The notes beneath the pieces are model-generated. The model was not told the origin of the DNA, did no database searches, and saw only the letters and a list, made by a program, of their open reading frames with translations. The position numbers and the translations under genes are program-made. Of a stretch of 64,000 nucleotides of DNA, positions 20,972-33,731 are shown one piece after another. Origin of the DNA: Mastigias papua. Its lineage: Eukaryota > Cnidaria > Scyphozoa > Rhizostomeae > Mastigiidae. The stretch covers positions 16,772,459 through 16,836,458 of the forward strand of contig OZ025271.1 in NCBI GenBank assembly GCA_964019165.1. Direction: 5' to 3'. How positions within the stretch are numbered: the first letter of the stretch is position 1; each line of letters opens with the position of its first letter.

Positions 20972-23900
20972 AGAAGTAGTCCGCAATGTCCATCTATCAT
21001 GAGTAGATCTTTACTAATTTAGATCCTGTCATGCAATTCTCATACTTTTGGGTGGCTTCTGCAGTACAATAGAAGGGGGTTGGAGTAAAGGAGGGGTTGG
21101 ATTTTGACCTGAATTATAATAGAATGGGGGTTTGGGAAAAGTTCCGAAAAGGAAGTCACTTAATAAAACAATATTAAGTAATACAACATATCTCATCAGC
21201 TGACTTTCTTTATGCTAGTTTATGTTCACACTGGAGAGTACCTCCAGAAATTGTCTTGGGTGGGAGCTAATTTGACAATTAATAGGCGGGGCAGAAATAA
21301 GAATTTTGTTATAACCTAGGCCCTCAGGTTAACAGGGAACTGTCCCTTAGAGTAGATTCACACAGAAAACCAGAATACATCTAACACAATGGGCTTGATC
21401 TATGTAAATGCAACATTTCCGACGATTGCAGATTTTAGCCTAGCCATGAATAAAAAGCACGAGGAAGATGCAACCACAACAACATTACAAAGTTCAAGAT
21501 GGTGGCTTAGAACATAAACAATAATAAAGTTCAGGATACAAGAAATGCCCTGGCTGGAAAGTGTTAGAAAAATGATTATCGAGGGGGATGTTTATTAGGC
21601 ACCAGAGAGTACTTGAGAAAGGCAGTGCTCTCAATTTACTACTTCGATAAAACATTGATATTTGTTGATCGTTGGGCCTACTGCACCGTATTTTGTATCG
21701 CATCGTACGGTCTTGTTTCCCTGTGATCATATCTTTTTAATAAGAAACTACTCTCCAGTCCGGAATAGAAGGGGGGTGGCAATAAGCGGGGGGGAGGGGG
21801 TTGGAAAAAAGTCTCAAAGCAAATAAGCGGGGGGGGTTGCAATAAGCGGGGGGGGGTGGAACAAGCTCCTAGGTGAATGTCTATGGGGTTGGCTGTTATA
21901 AATGGATGTGGAGAGAAGACCAACATATGCATTAGATGAAACTTAAAACTTTTTGAAAAAAAAATTTAATACGTTTATTACATATTTCCAGCATGCTAGA
22001 AATGTGTCTATCATCGGCGTTCAGAATGTCATCATCATTGGCACAACTAACTGCACCGTTTTCAGTGCTTCTTGCAGCAATTACGCATTTCACGCTAGCA
22101 TTTTTTCAGCGCAACAAACATTCACAAGGAGTTACTTTCGCCGGACAATTCTTGGTCTGGTTGGGAAAATTTCCTCTTGGCTCAAAATTAATAAGCGGGG
22201 GGGTTGCAATAAGAATGTCCTGGTGTGCATTTTTTGAAAAAATAAATAGTCGGGGGGGACGTCTATTCCGGACTGGAGAGTATGTAAGAAACAAGGATAT
22301 AAGAAAGACGAGGCTCAGAACAGCAAAAAGTAAGAAACGAGTAAGAAACACAGACAGGCTGAGTTTCAACAGAAAACTTAAAAACATGTTTTTCCGAGAA
22401 ATGTTCCATTGAATTGGAAACAGAACACAAACAGCATCCGTCTCTCTCAATGTGTTTAACTAAAATTCAATTGCTCCTCTCATACTGGCTCTGTTACTAT
22501 AGGAAATTGCAAAAATTTAAGAAAACACCTCAGAAACATTGCAGGCTATATTACACAAAATGTTAAGAACATCAAGTCTGAAGCGAGAAACTTTGTTTCT
22601 TATATAACAAAGCGTGTAGTATGACTTGCACTTGTGCAATGTGATTAAGGTAGGAAAATTAGGTAACTCTTCCGTTACTCACTCTGAAAAATATATGAAC
22701 ATTTGCATGTAAATGGACTGTTTTTGAGACATAAACTATTGTTCGAATTTTCCCAATACAAACAATTGAAAAATTTTCACGAAGCGCGATATTGATCATT
22801 AAGAAAAGGGGCGACTTGTCCCCTACATCTCCCATTGCATGTTAATTTTACAAGACAATGACATTTCCCCACCATTATTGATACACCACTGGTATGTCAT
22901 GGTACGTCAGTCTGGGAAGTCATTTTGTCTGCACCCCCCTCCCCAAACATTAGATTGCAACACTGTCAATTGCAATCACGCAGTAAAAGTAAAGGACTCC
23001 ATTGGTATCTTAACACCATGTACCACATAAGTAACAAAATGTAAATAAGACAAAACTGTTTGCTGCAGTCAGGCAACTAGGAATTTTCGAGGGCAGGGGT
23101 CCAGTCCACATAAAAAGGCACACCAAAAATTCAGCTTGGGATATTATTCAGGCTTAGAAGAGGCCGTAGCTAAGGGGGATTTTTAGGAGAGAGGGGGCAC
23201 ATGGCGACTACTAATCTACTAAGTGAAACCCACCATGGTTGGGTCCGACGCGACAGAAAATGTTTCAAATTTCACCCCTCTGGACTGGCCCAGAAAGGCA
23301 TCTGCCGGGCTAAAATTTTGCTGATTAGTATAGTGCTCAATGGTCCAATGTATCCACGAAAAAATTAAAAGAAAAGCAAACTTGAGACTAAGAAGTTTCA
23401 TGAAAAATGTTCTCAGTTGAAGTCTTCCATACTCCAAAGGTGCAATGCCTGATGGATGAAAAACAAAGCAAGACCCCCAGGACCCCCCCCCCCGTAGTTG
23501 CGCGCCTGGCAGTTGTGAATTGATTTTATAAGAAAAATGAGCAGCCTGCAAATATATCATTCGAGGTTAAATGAGCCGGGTAACTTTCGACAGATCAGGA
23601 GAAATGCTGGTGGGCATTATGAATGTCAGATTGTTCGTACACGAAGAATGCGCATATTTCAGTGTTTCTACTAAATCTCTTTCAGTTTTTTATCTCATGT
23701 TTATATTCAGTGGTGTAGATAGGGAAATACTATGGAAAGTAATACCCGGGGGTTCTAAGAAATGGGGAGGGAATTTGAAAATAGAGCACATGGATATTGC
23801 GAAGAACAACTTACCAGAATTGACTAATGATGCATTGTCAATTACAAGCAGGTTCAAGGAAATCATACTTGTAATGTCAGGGATTATTTCGTAAATTTCT

Positions 23901-25540
23901 TGTTGGTGTCTGAGTAATTGACAAAAGTCCCTGGGAAAGATACTATTTAACAAAAAAATCTTCCAACTTAATAAATGGAGAAGGATTGCACTCAGTGCGG
24001 GAGGTGGGAAAATATTTCCAAAGTTGAAAATTTGGGGGATTATTGGGTACTCAAGAGTATATGAGGGTTTTACACGACTGCGAACAATGTTTTAGCCCTG
24101 TTTTTCCTTTTCCACTTGGGTCTCAATATCCTTGAAGGTTTTCTTCTTTGAATTGAAGGTGATAGTATGTAATTCTCATTCAGTAGAAAGATATATCTCT
24201 TCGGTGATGCAGTAGAAAGGTATATCTCTTCAGTGCTGTCGTGTTAAGTAGCCGAAGAAGGGGGCGGTCTAAGTTGTGCGCTATTAAATCGACTGCACAC
24301 ATGTTCACACCAAGGATGAATGTATAAATATTGAAATTGAAAGATGTAGGAGGATTTACACGACTTACATAGAGTTTACAGTAAAATGCACGTCTTTCTA
24401 TAGGAAAGCTTTTAGAAACCCTGCAATGTATCGTTCACAATCCATGTATGATTTGAGTTGAAGCACTGTATGAAGAAAGTGTTACCTATTCCTTCCACTG
24501 ATGGGCATAATTTTGGTTTGGGAGAAAACTCAGGGGATAAAAGGGGGTCTGTGCTGCTAATCTTTGCAAAGGTCAGGCCCAAGAACTTATTATACACCAC
24601 AGTGATACACAAACAGAGAGACAGTGCAGAAACAACAGTACAATACATAGCCTATAACTCTAAAATATCTTTTCATTAAAGCAGTAGCCATTATTGTCAC
24701 GAATACTAACCTTCTCCAAGTATATGATTTATGATCTTTGCAGGTATCTAAACTCCAGTTTACAGCAGGACACAGGAAGTAGCAAGCTATCATTTGAAGG
24801 AGGACTGAGCTACCACCCAAAAAAATTATCCCTCTTCTAGGGCTGGGCAGGGGCCCAAGTCCATTTCCGGTCCACCAATGCTTTCAAGCCAAACTTGATA
24901 TGTGTTAGGAGGCTTGTGAACGTGCTTAATGTAGCCTTCTTTATTATACTGGCTGAAAATCACTCAGCGTTAAGTGTTGTTATTAGGGCAATATTTTTTA
25001 GAATAGTTTTGAAATGAATTGGTCATGTGGAATGCTACATAGACCCAATACTCACTGGAGAAAGCAAATTATGGACACCATGGATAATAAAGCGATAATC
25101 AGGGGTGTAGTATCTACGAAATAGTTACTAATTACAATTTATTTTTAAGAATAACAATTTTTAGTTATCTCCTTTCAATGATAGATAATTTTATGGATAT
25201 GAAATGTTTACGAATATTGAAAAATAGGGAATTGACATCCTGTCTTAAACAATAGCTTCCTTTCAAAACCGTAGCTATCACGTGGGTGCTATGAGAAACG
25301 GCAATCAACGCGTGTACATAGAAATTGTGCAGTTAATTGTGTGTTGATGCAAAGCTAACTGTGCTAATTGTTCACTACACGGTTTTTACTTCAATGGCTT
25401 CACTACTGATGAATTATTTCAAAATGAAGAACGTTATTTTCTGCTCAGAGAGAGATGCGAGGAGGTTTGACCAAAATAATAGCAAGCAAACTGTATTTAT
25501 CACCTGTATGCATGAATGTCTAGCATTTGCCAGTAATTAA
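20972..25540. other. Spacer between the two transposon genes, with nested repeats
   Basis: No gene is seen. It contains the MITE at 21749-22284 and G- or C-rich patches at 21070-21140 and 23160-23510 that resemble ends of other hAT-type MITEs (GTAGCTAAGGGGG near 23166 and CGTAGTTGCGCGCCTG near 23490). There is also a 29-bp tandem duplication around 24180-24236 (CAGTAGAAAGRTATATCTCT twice). Confidence 0.4.
21749..22284. mobile_element. MITE nested inside the KDZ element
   Basis: Terminal inverted repeats TACTCTCCAGTCCGGAATAG (21749-21768) and its reverse complement ending near 22282. The interior repeats AATAAGCGGGGGGG several times near the left end and again near 22190. The flanks share TAAGAAAC (21741-21748 and 22285-22292), an apparent 8-bp target duplication. 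There is no coding capacity. Confidence 0.7.
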
Positions 25541-28500
25541 TTAATAGTCGAATAGATCATTGTCAAGCAAATTTTCCTCCCATACTTCTTGTTCTGTATC
25601 TATATTTTCATCAATGTTCTCATCCATTTCCCCTTGATAGTTGCCAATGTCCAGCTGCATCATAGGTATATTCAAGACTACAGCTTGGCGCTCATGTATT
25701 TCCCGCTTGATATCATCAAAGTTAAGCGGTGACCCTTCACATAAGTAATTGGTCTCTTCAAACAAAGAAATAGCCTTCGCAGCAAAAAATGTCAATCTTG
25801 ATAGCTCTTCATACAATAGAGCTTTAGAACCAATGGTGTACCTACTCGTCCCACCTAGGTTGCTTATAGCTGATTGTAATAATTGCCGTTCATGTACTAT
25901 GAAGGCAATTACATTGTGAGCATCATTTCGAAGCAACTGAATTTCCTCTAGGGATCTCTCCCACGTCAAATAGAAGTTGACCGCCTTAACTTTAAGACAT
26001 GTTGGAACCCGTGGATCATCATTCATGATATCCAATTGTGAGTAAATTTCACTGTCAATGTCGAAAGCTGTCCTCTTCTCAATTACTTTATCTCTCATAC
26101 CAGGGATGAAGCTGTTGAGGTATACAACTTTCTTGTTGAACGGCCGCAACAACTTGTCAATGCTGAGAACCTTTTTGTTGATGGAATTTGAGAGTGACTT
26201 GGCAAGCTTCTGTCCATCTGCATGGAATATGCGAAAGCAATATAAGAATACAGGCATCAGTAAGAAGTAGACGCTTAAAAGCTATATAGATTTCTAAATA
26301 CATTGAAGTTTAGAAAAAGGGCAACTTTAGAAAATTTTGCAAACTACTTTTCCCCACACCTGCAAACTTTCTTTTCAGGCTGAGTAAGAAAGATCTTTCA
26401 AAGGCCATAACTCGCAGGTTTCTTAACAGTTCAACTCGTTCATTGTCAATAACATCAACGACCAACTGTTTCACACCATCTGCACTTAGATCCCAACGGC
26501 GCTGTACTTTGTATAGCTTTTCGAATTCCTTGAGGTCTCTCTCAGAGCTGAAAAGTAAAATGAAGCTTAGAAGTGCTACCTGCTAAAAGGTATAGCAAAA
26601 CGTATAGCATGCATCATACTCCCTATTTTCCAGTATGGTTTTTTTATGATTTTATGACCTGCTTTGTTGATGGAAGATTTTGCTAGTTATGTATAACAGT
26701 CAAGGCAAATGTCACTTCACGCTTTAAATTCGAGCTGCATATTTCATTGATAATACCTCCTCAATAACGAAACATTCAGGGCGACTGTCTCCTCATTTTC
26801 ATTTTCCATCATAAGACTTTGCCTAAAAAAAAGGCTCGGAACATAGACTTTGGATAACAGAAAGAATTGTACACAGTCAATCAAACCAATAGTATATATA
26901 GAAGCTGTCTGCAAAATCAAGCTTCAAATACCTCAGCTGTCTATTGGATAGAATCTTCTGGATGTACTGTCTTTGCCAAGAACTGGGATCATCAGATGAA
27001 GACTCTAAGAGTAACATAACGCGACATCAAATTTACGTTTACAAATTGCATGAAAGGTAGAAGCTGACATTATCTCCCATCGTGAGTTAATAGCAGTAGA
27101 AGAGGAGCGAGAAATGGCTACGTAGTAAAATGTAAAATATCAGGCCTTGTCTTCACAAGGAAGGAAATAGACGGTATCTAACAGTAAATTAAAAAGGCAC
27201 TTAGGTATCTAACAGTAATTGTGATATTTCACAAATATCCTTGCTGCAGAGAAATTGAAATATAATATGAGACCTCATTTATTACTGCAGATAACTGAAT
27301 ATATATTCGCTACTTTACAGGAGGAAGACATTTTAAGTCATTCAACAAGAGGTGAGAAGATTGCAAACCACTCGTTGGAAGAAACCTTCTTCGCTGTTCT
27401 TCAACCCAAATAGAAACATCATCAAATGATGCTGCAAGGTATAATTGAATATAAGGTAAAATCAGCTTAAGAAAAGAAGACATAAAAATACATAACATTC
27501 TTTCGTAAATTGCATTGTTAAGTATGATATATCAATATACAATATATGACATAGAAACCAATTATCTAACAGACTACACCTACCAGGGATAGGAAGAGAA
27601 TGAAGTAATTGTTTTAATTGTTCCTCTGATTCAACTACCAGTTTCTGTGCTTTTACAAGCCTCTTACATAACAGCATAGCTAAAGAGAGGGAAATTCTAA
27701 ACATGAATCATAATCTTCATAAAACAAGGTACACTGTTGCAAAATAATGTACCAATGTGCCAGCGATTCATAGATCAGAAGTTGAAACTCCTTCATAAAT
27801 CATAACGTACATAATCAGCTATACAGATAAATGGAATTAAATCCTTACGAAGTTTTTCCATCTTTTTATTAGCATAGTATAGCAAAGCATCTGTCAGAAG
27901 GTCACTTCTGTTTGCAGCTGACATCTCTTTAGTAATGGAGCTGAAACATCGCAAATAGGACCAAAGGCGTTCACATTGCTCTCCATCTGTGAGACCTATT
28001 TGTTTACAATACTTTGCTCCAAGGGCTATCTGCAAGCGACATGAATAAACATATAACGATGATACTCATTACCACAAACGATCCTACCGAATGCAGTTTA
28101 TTATATTGGGAATATGTCTGAAAGAAAACATTACCGATAGGGATACGCCTGATAGGTGGCTAGAAATTTCAATGAAATTATGCGACTCATTAATAACAGG
28201 CAGTGTATCATAAAGGTCCAAAATTTACCTGACATGATGGTCGATGCGCATAAGTATGGAATGCTGGCAATGCCAAGTGAAACTTTTGCAGCAGTGATTC
28301 TTGATTTGAACTCTACAGTTGATGAATAAATGGAATTTACCCTTAAAATACCAACTACTGATAACAGTGCTCTTCAGTAGACCTAATGACAGAACTAACT
28401 TGCTAATGATATGTCACATATTGATTATCTGATTACTCCATTCCTTGAATCACTGTCATTCTCGATACTATTCTAGATGTACTTGAATTTGACAGGGCAA

Positions 28501-31500
28501 CTCGCTCTTTCATGAATGGTATACATGTGTTCATGGTGATTTTTATTCAACACCAAACAGAATGCAAGTATACAGTATGGAAGAGTAAGCTCACCACAAG
28601 GTGTCTCTTCAAAATACATGCTATATCATAGCTGATGTGTAATTCAAGGTTAGGCTTCAACAGGAGGCTTTCCAAGTGCTCCTTTATCAATAACACAGGG
28701 TAGGCAATTCTGAAAAAGAAGGAGGAATCAAGATAATATTAAAGTCAGCATAGAACTCACCCTTCTGGTAAAAGCTATATTCAAGCTACTATGTCACATA
28801 ATCATTTCATAGAGTGAATATTACGCAACAACTAAACAAATTGGACACAAATTTAGGCAATTTGATATAACATGATAAATGCCACTTCTAACTATCTTCA
28901 AGGAAATCAAGTTAATCTCATAATGAGACAATACACATATGTGGAGAAACAAATTGATACCTATCACATCTAGGAATGCATTAACTCTGCACATGATTAA
29001 ATACCTTTCACCATGCTTCAAATTAAAAAACTTTTGAGGAAACTCATGACGGCAAACTGAACCAAATACTGCCTTTATATCAAACAATTTGTTCCTGTTA
29101 AGATTCTCAGCCACTGCGGATCCTGCATTAAAGCTGCTGCAATCCTAAATGAAATGTATACACCAATTCAAATCTCATTTAAAGACACAACTAATAATCA
29201 ATGCAAATAACATCATTCTATAAAATATCAAAGACAGCCAAAAATGCCCATATAAAAAGCATGGTATAACCTTTCTCAAAACTTTTGTATGTTTGTATGA
29301 ATGCACAAAGTGATCCACATTGTCCTGGTCTATAAAGAAGAGATCTCCATGACGACTGGGTAGAACATGCTTAGAAGCTGATTTCTTCCTAACCAGCCCA
29401 AAGCAAGCATCCATTGTTAAGTACACAGAACCATATTCCTAGCATTCAAAAAAGTACTGACATTATATCATGGCTTTCAATTCTATTTATTGCATTTCAA
29501 ACAATTATCTAGTAGGTGCAATAGTGATAGAAACAGCAAGTTAGTGTACACTTCTCATTTTATAGCCCAGTAGGTGAGGACTTGCTAACACCAGTTACCC
29601 ACTTAACTCCTAAAAATCAAGTTGCTAGCTAGCCATGGAGGGACTAATCCCCTTGCATATTATATGAAAACAGTGGTCTTGTGTAATACCACTTCAACCC
29701 TAACAGAAATATCATCATGTGCAGGATGATGTATGGAAGTTACTGATGGTTTATGTAATTATTGTTCTATTTCATAGCAACTGTGATCTGTGATGATGTT
29801 CTACAGAATATATTTAACAAATGATGGTTAGTTTTCAGATGTTTCAGTAAACACATTAATGTTGTCTAAAATTAACACTCCATCTAAATCACATTGCATG
29901 ATACTGCACTGTCTTTTACCACTGTATGCAACAATCAAACAATGCAAATTTCTTGCTCATTTTGCAACCTTACCTTTGGGCATGCAGGACATGTATTTCC
30001 CTGACTCCTTCCAGGACAAATCACTCCTAGGCTTCTCACATTATGTCTAAAAAACCTACAAGAAATAGTGGAATGCAATTACAATGTAAGATCCTTTGTA
30101 TATTTAACACTAACCATTTACTCTACCAAATTTGTGCATGCTAACATAAAAACAAAGGCAATAGAGATATTTATCACTGCAAATAAACTTAATCCATTCA
30201 TATCCCATTAGTATAGATGAATATGCTGAAATTACCTATATTCTGCAAATGTATGTCCTTTAAGAGCTCTATAAATATCCTTTCCCTGAAAATCAAGAAG
30301 TGAATTCAAATAATCTGCATTTTAGGTATGGTCATCAATAACTCCAAAAATCCAAGAACGACAGCATTATGACAATACACTCCAATATTGCATAGGAGTC
30401 AAATGATCAAAATCATATATTGCATCCAGAAAATAAATTGACATATTGCCTATAAGGAAAAGGATCAAAATCACACATTGTGCTTGATCAATTTTGGTAA
30501 TGCTTCCTTAATCCCATCACAAAACCCCTTCAATGATGTCTGATTTTCAAGCAGCAGACTCTCTATTCTATCAAGGAACTGAAACTGAAAGCAGAATTGA
30601 GGCTTGCATGGAGAAGCTGGCCAAAGGCCCTGTAGAATGAAATAAATTGCATCATTTCGACAGGAACATAGCTCGATATTTGCAAGGTGCTGCCTCCCTA
30701 AAACAAAAAAGAAGCCATAGTCCCTTAGAAATAATAAATGTATGAAAAGGGTAGAATTAATAGGCATCCAATGAGATACTATGATACATCTATAAAGAGC
30801 TGTAGATAGTGCTCTCAGTTGTCTAAATATATATACATACATACATACATACATACATACATACATACATACACACACACATACATACATACATACATAC
30901 ATACATACATACATACATACATACATACATACATACATACATACATACATACATACATACATACATACATACATACCAGTACACCATGATACTGACTAGC
31001 ATCATTTGTCATTCAAAAATATTCATTGTGAAATTTCTCAAGTTTACAAAATTATTTATGTCAAAATATATACCATAAATGTCAACAACTATCACCATCC
31101 GAACTGATCTTGTACAACCATCTTTATGCCACATTGTGGGACAAGTCAGGTGTGGTATTGGTTGCTCCATAAATGGACAGAACTCTTGTCCATTCTATGA
31201 TTGAAGAGATGTAATGTGCCAACTATTAACATGCTACTTATCTCTACTTATCTTCATTTTGTGAAAAATCTATCCACAAATCATTATGAATACAACAAAC
31301 ATTGCAAAGGTATAACAAATGAGTATAACAGAAACTATTGAAAGCTATTAGATGGAGACACTTACACTGAAGCTTAACTGCCCATTATTACATTATCTCA
31401 ATTTCCTGATATTTTGTTAAGTTTTGTTTGCCATAAGAACAGCTATTCTATATTATACATAACACAAGATTCATAATTTAGCATTTAGTGTTAGACACGT

Positions 31501-32430
31501 GCAGAGAAAGCCCAAAACGTGCCCCTAAATCACTTAATTTTTTGACCATGAGTTACAGACATAAGGGGATTAGTCAGCACATGATATATGATATAGCTGT
31601 CGCAATTTATGATGAAATCTAACTAGTACTTCCTGAAAAGCCTAGATAGAAAGGATCCTTACAATTACAAGAGTAATGTGCACATACATACCAACCAGTG
31701 TTCCATGTAATGAAAGTGATTTCTAAACTGGTGCAACTTTATTCCACAGCTTTTGCAAAAAAACTGACCAGGGCCACAGTCACGACATCGTAGGCAAGCA
31801 GGTTCAATTTCGCAAACCATGCACAATTGATCATATGGCATACCTTCACTTTCAATGGCCGCAGTAATCAGTTTCTCTCTCAGCGCAGTCCATTGATCAT
31901 TTAGATTTTGCTGATGAGCACGATAGGTCGTATTACTTTCCACACAGTCTGATTTATTCCTGTATAATAGATATTTATGTACTGTATGGAAATGACGTGC
32001 CCTCTTAAGTAAAGAAACTTAATATTGACAAATGTATAACTCGCGCTGTACTGGCCGAAGCAACCAGAAACAACTCGCGAGCTTTATACCGCACAAAGTT
32101 CAATCAGTTTCCATACTAATACAAGCTACGTTTTGCAAATAAATACCTTACTGGTTTACACTACCTGAATGGTTGACCTGCATCATCACAGGGTATTTCA
32201 CTTTCGTCTAGGGTGAAGTATCCACCAGTTGCTACCCTTGATCCTGCATTGTCACACTCACTTTCCTTCCCAATATCCCTCGAGCTGTTTCCAGCATCTT
32301 GAGTGCCAATCACTTCTCTTGGTGAAAATTTAAGAACTGTTGCGTTTGTTCTCGCTGAGATGACCTCTATATGATCGTCAAACACCATTAATTTTCTTTT
32401 TTTCCCCTTTGGCTTTTGCCTACCCGCCAT
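25541..32430 (-). CDS. KDZ transposase with CxC3-like zinc cluster, 17 exons, intact
   Basis: Minus-strand exon model: 32430-32165, 31959-31692, 31194-31074, 30697-30477, 30285-30236, 30055-29974, 29438-29271, 29144-29005, 28709-28595, 28312-28229, 28029-27849, 27679-27584, 27431-27369, 27004-26932, 26822-26757, 26547-26360, 26217-25541. Phases agree throughout, giving 952 residues with no stop. Seen: a basic N-terminus (RQKPKGKKRK), a cysteine cluster at 135-165 (CMVC, CLRCRDC, CKSC...H) matching the CxC domains linked to KDZ transposases, TMDACF with D346, CRHE (423-426), YDIAC (467-471), LPAFHTYAHRPSCQ, and DGEQCERLWS (520-529). A GQKLAKSLSNSI segment and an acidic tail follow. These are the conserved motifs of the RNase H-fold KDZ transposase, which cuts and rejoins transposon ends. 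The least certain junctions are the donor at 27369 and the donor at 30477. Intactness suggests recent activity or host use. Confidence 0.85.
30833..30975. repeat. Tetranucleotide microsatellite (ATAC)n
   Basis: About 140 bp of ATAC repeats with a short ACAC interruption near 30872, inside an intron of the transposase gene. Reading frames of repeated MYVC type across it are artefacts. Confidence 0.95.
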
Positions 32431-32528
32431 TTTTTACATAACCTCCTTCACAATTCATATAGATTACAGTAATGATAGCATTGCTTTGTGCAAACCATGT
32501 ATCTTAGCATGCGCAGGCATCTGTTTCT

Positions 32529-32570
32529 CTCGGGCAATTCCCGGATTAATCAATTGATTATTTTGGATGA
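32529..32570 (-). repeat. Right terminal inverted repeat of the KDZ element
   Basis: Read inward from 32570 it begins TCATCCAAAATAATCA, continues ATTGATTAATCCGGG and ends AATTGCCCGAG. It pairs with 16662-16726. TGCCCAC follows it at 32571-32577. Confidence 0.75.
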
Positions 32571-33508
32571 TGCCCACAGATTTCTACAGACATGCCTGGG
32601 TGCTGATGGAATTTCTCTCTGCACTTTACATATGCAAATCCGAAACGCCATTGGAACTTTTGAAGGAGAGGTTCAAAGATGAATTAGCTGAAGATATCTT
32701 ACATGCATGCCGTTTAATGGCAGGATTTTCCACTTCGAAAATCATTAACCTCCTTCTTAGTAATTTCATGGTATCAAATGAAGGACATGGGGTGCACTTT
32801 TTATTACAAATGTTGCATGCGGTGAGTGAATTCAATTCAGCGAAAGACAGACAATTCAGCTATTCGATTCAAATTCTTCTTTGCTTGTTGAATACGAATT
32901 TGACAAGAAAGGAGGATCTTCATTCAGTCATTACCAAGTTTGAGTGCAGAAACTTTGCATCAAATGTAACAGATACAAATACTCTTATGTATATTTGTAG
33001 AAAGTTATTAGAAGAGTACAGATACTCTGAGGATGAAGTTATGAAGGATTTTGAATGCGTAAGCTTTGAAAGTTTCAATGTAAATAATACCAACAACTTT
33101 CATTACATAAGCCTATTCAAGCTTAGTGGTGGAGTAAAGTTGTATGACATGCAGTTGAATTCTAGCGCTGTTCAAGAATTGAGGGAAGAAGTTTTAGGTC
33201 ATTGTAAGTGGGTAGAGATTGCAGACTGCAAATTCAAAGATGAGAGTTATGATCAGTGTACTTCCATGGCAGCATTGAAAAAGCTAGCGATCAGTAAATG
33301 CATATTGAATATAAACGCTTTTACACTACTTTGCGGTTGGGGATTGTCTAGTGAAGCTTTTCACCTATGGGATAATACAATGGAAAATGAATGTTGGAAT
33401 GAGTTGGTGTCCGGTATGGAGGAAATGAAAAATAAAGATGAATTGCAATTGAAGGTATTGGATGTAAAGCAGCAGTCTAACCAGATTGCCACAGATGCAC
33501 AGAGGAGG
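32571..33508 (+). pseudogene. Second half of the split NLR gene (end of winged helix and downstream repeat region)
   Basis: In the frame of the upstream NACHT exon this begins AHRFLQ, so NACHT ...YQFA plus HRFLQ would rebuild the FAHxxxQ motif across the insertion. The next expected residues, EFLSALYICKSE, are present but one base out of frame: 19 bases separate CAG from the GAA that starts EFLSALYIC. In that second frame 32610-33508 is open and reads LACRLMAG-type helices, then weak leucine-rich-like segments (ALKKLAISKCILNINAFTLL). The donor is AGGAGG/GTAAGA at 33508, phase 0. So besides the transposon there is an independent frameshift, or an unusual splice using the CTACAG just before it. 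The function would be ligand sensing and autoinhibition in an NLR. The domain family of the tail is not certain. Confidence 0.65.
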
Positions 33509-33731
33509 GTAAGAGGAAATGCTAGTTATTTATTTGCTCTGCTAGTTAGTATCCACTGGTTATAACGTCACAGGAATTTATAGTCCACTAATTATTACAT
33601 AAAAAACGAGAAATCTGCAGAAGTCTGTAGATTTTAACGTTTGCACTTCAAATATTGGATACAAGAGCAAGGGGACATCAGTGTTATGGTTGGTCAGAGT
33701 CATTCATACGAAATCCCGTAATTTTTGAAAA

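Larger units (their letters stand above)
16662..32570. mobile_element. 15.9-kb KDZ-type DNA transposon carrying two genes
   Basis: The element is bounded by imperfect terminal inverted repeats at 16662-16726 and 32529-32570, and by a 7-bp target duplication. It contains, convergently, a homeodomain/HMG-like gene (+, 16878-20971) and a KDZ transposase gene (-, 32430-25541). Established: KDZ (Kyakuja, Dileera, Zisupton) transposons are large cut-and-paste elements, best known from fungi and fishes, that can carry extra genes including divergent HMG proteins. Seen: host NLR codons stop at the left terminus and resume at the right terminus, so the span is an insertion. The terminal repeats have diverged, arguing against a very recent insertion. 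Both cargo genes nevertheless remain open across all modelled exons. A smaller MITE has inserted inside it (21749-22284). Confidence 0.8.

Noticed and set aside
27310..27330. Stop codon (GTAAAGTAG) as the C-terminus of the transposase
   Set aside because: Ending there would drop the conserved tail. Using the donor at 27369 keeps phase with four more exons that end in a clean stop, although the weak donor leaves some doubt.
30815..31012. MYVC repeat proteins on the minus strand
   Set aside because: Translation of the ATAC microsatellite in a transposase intron.
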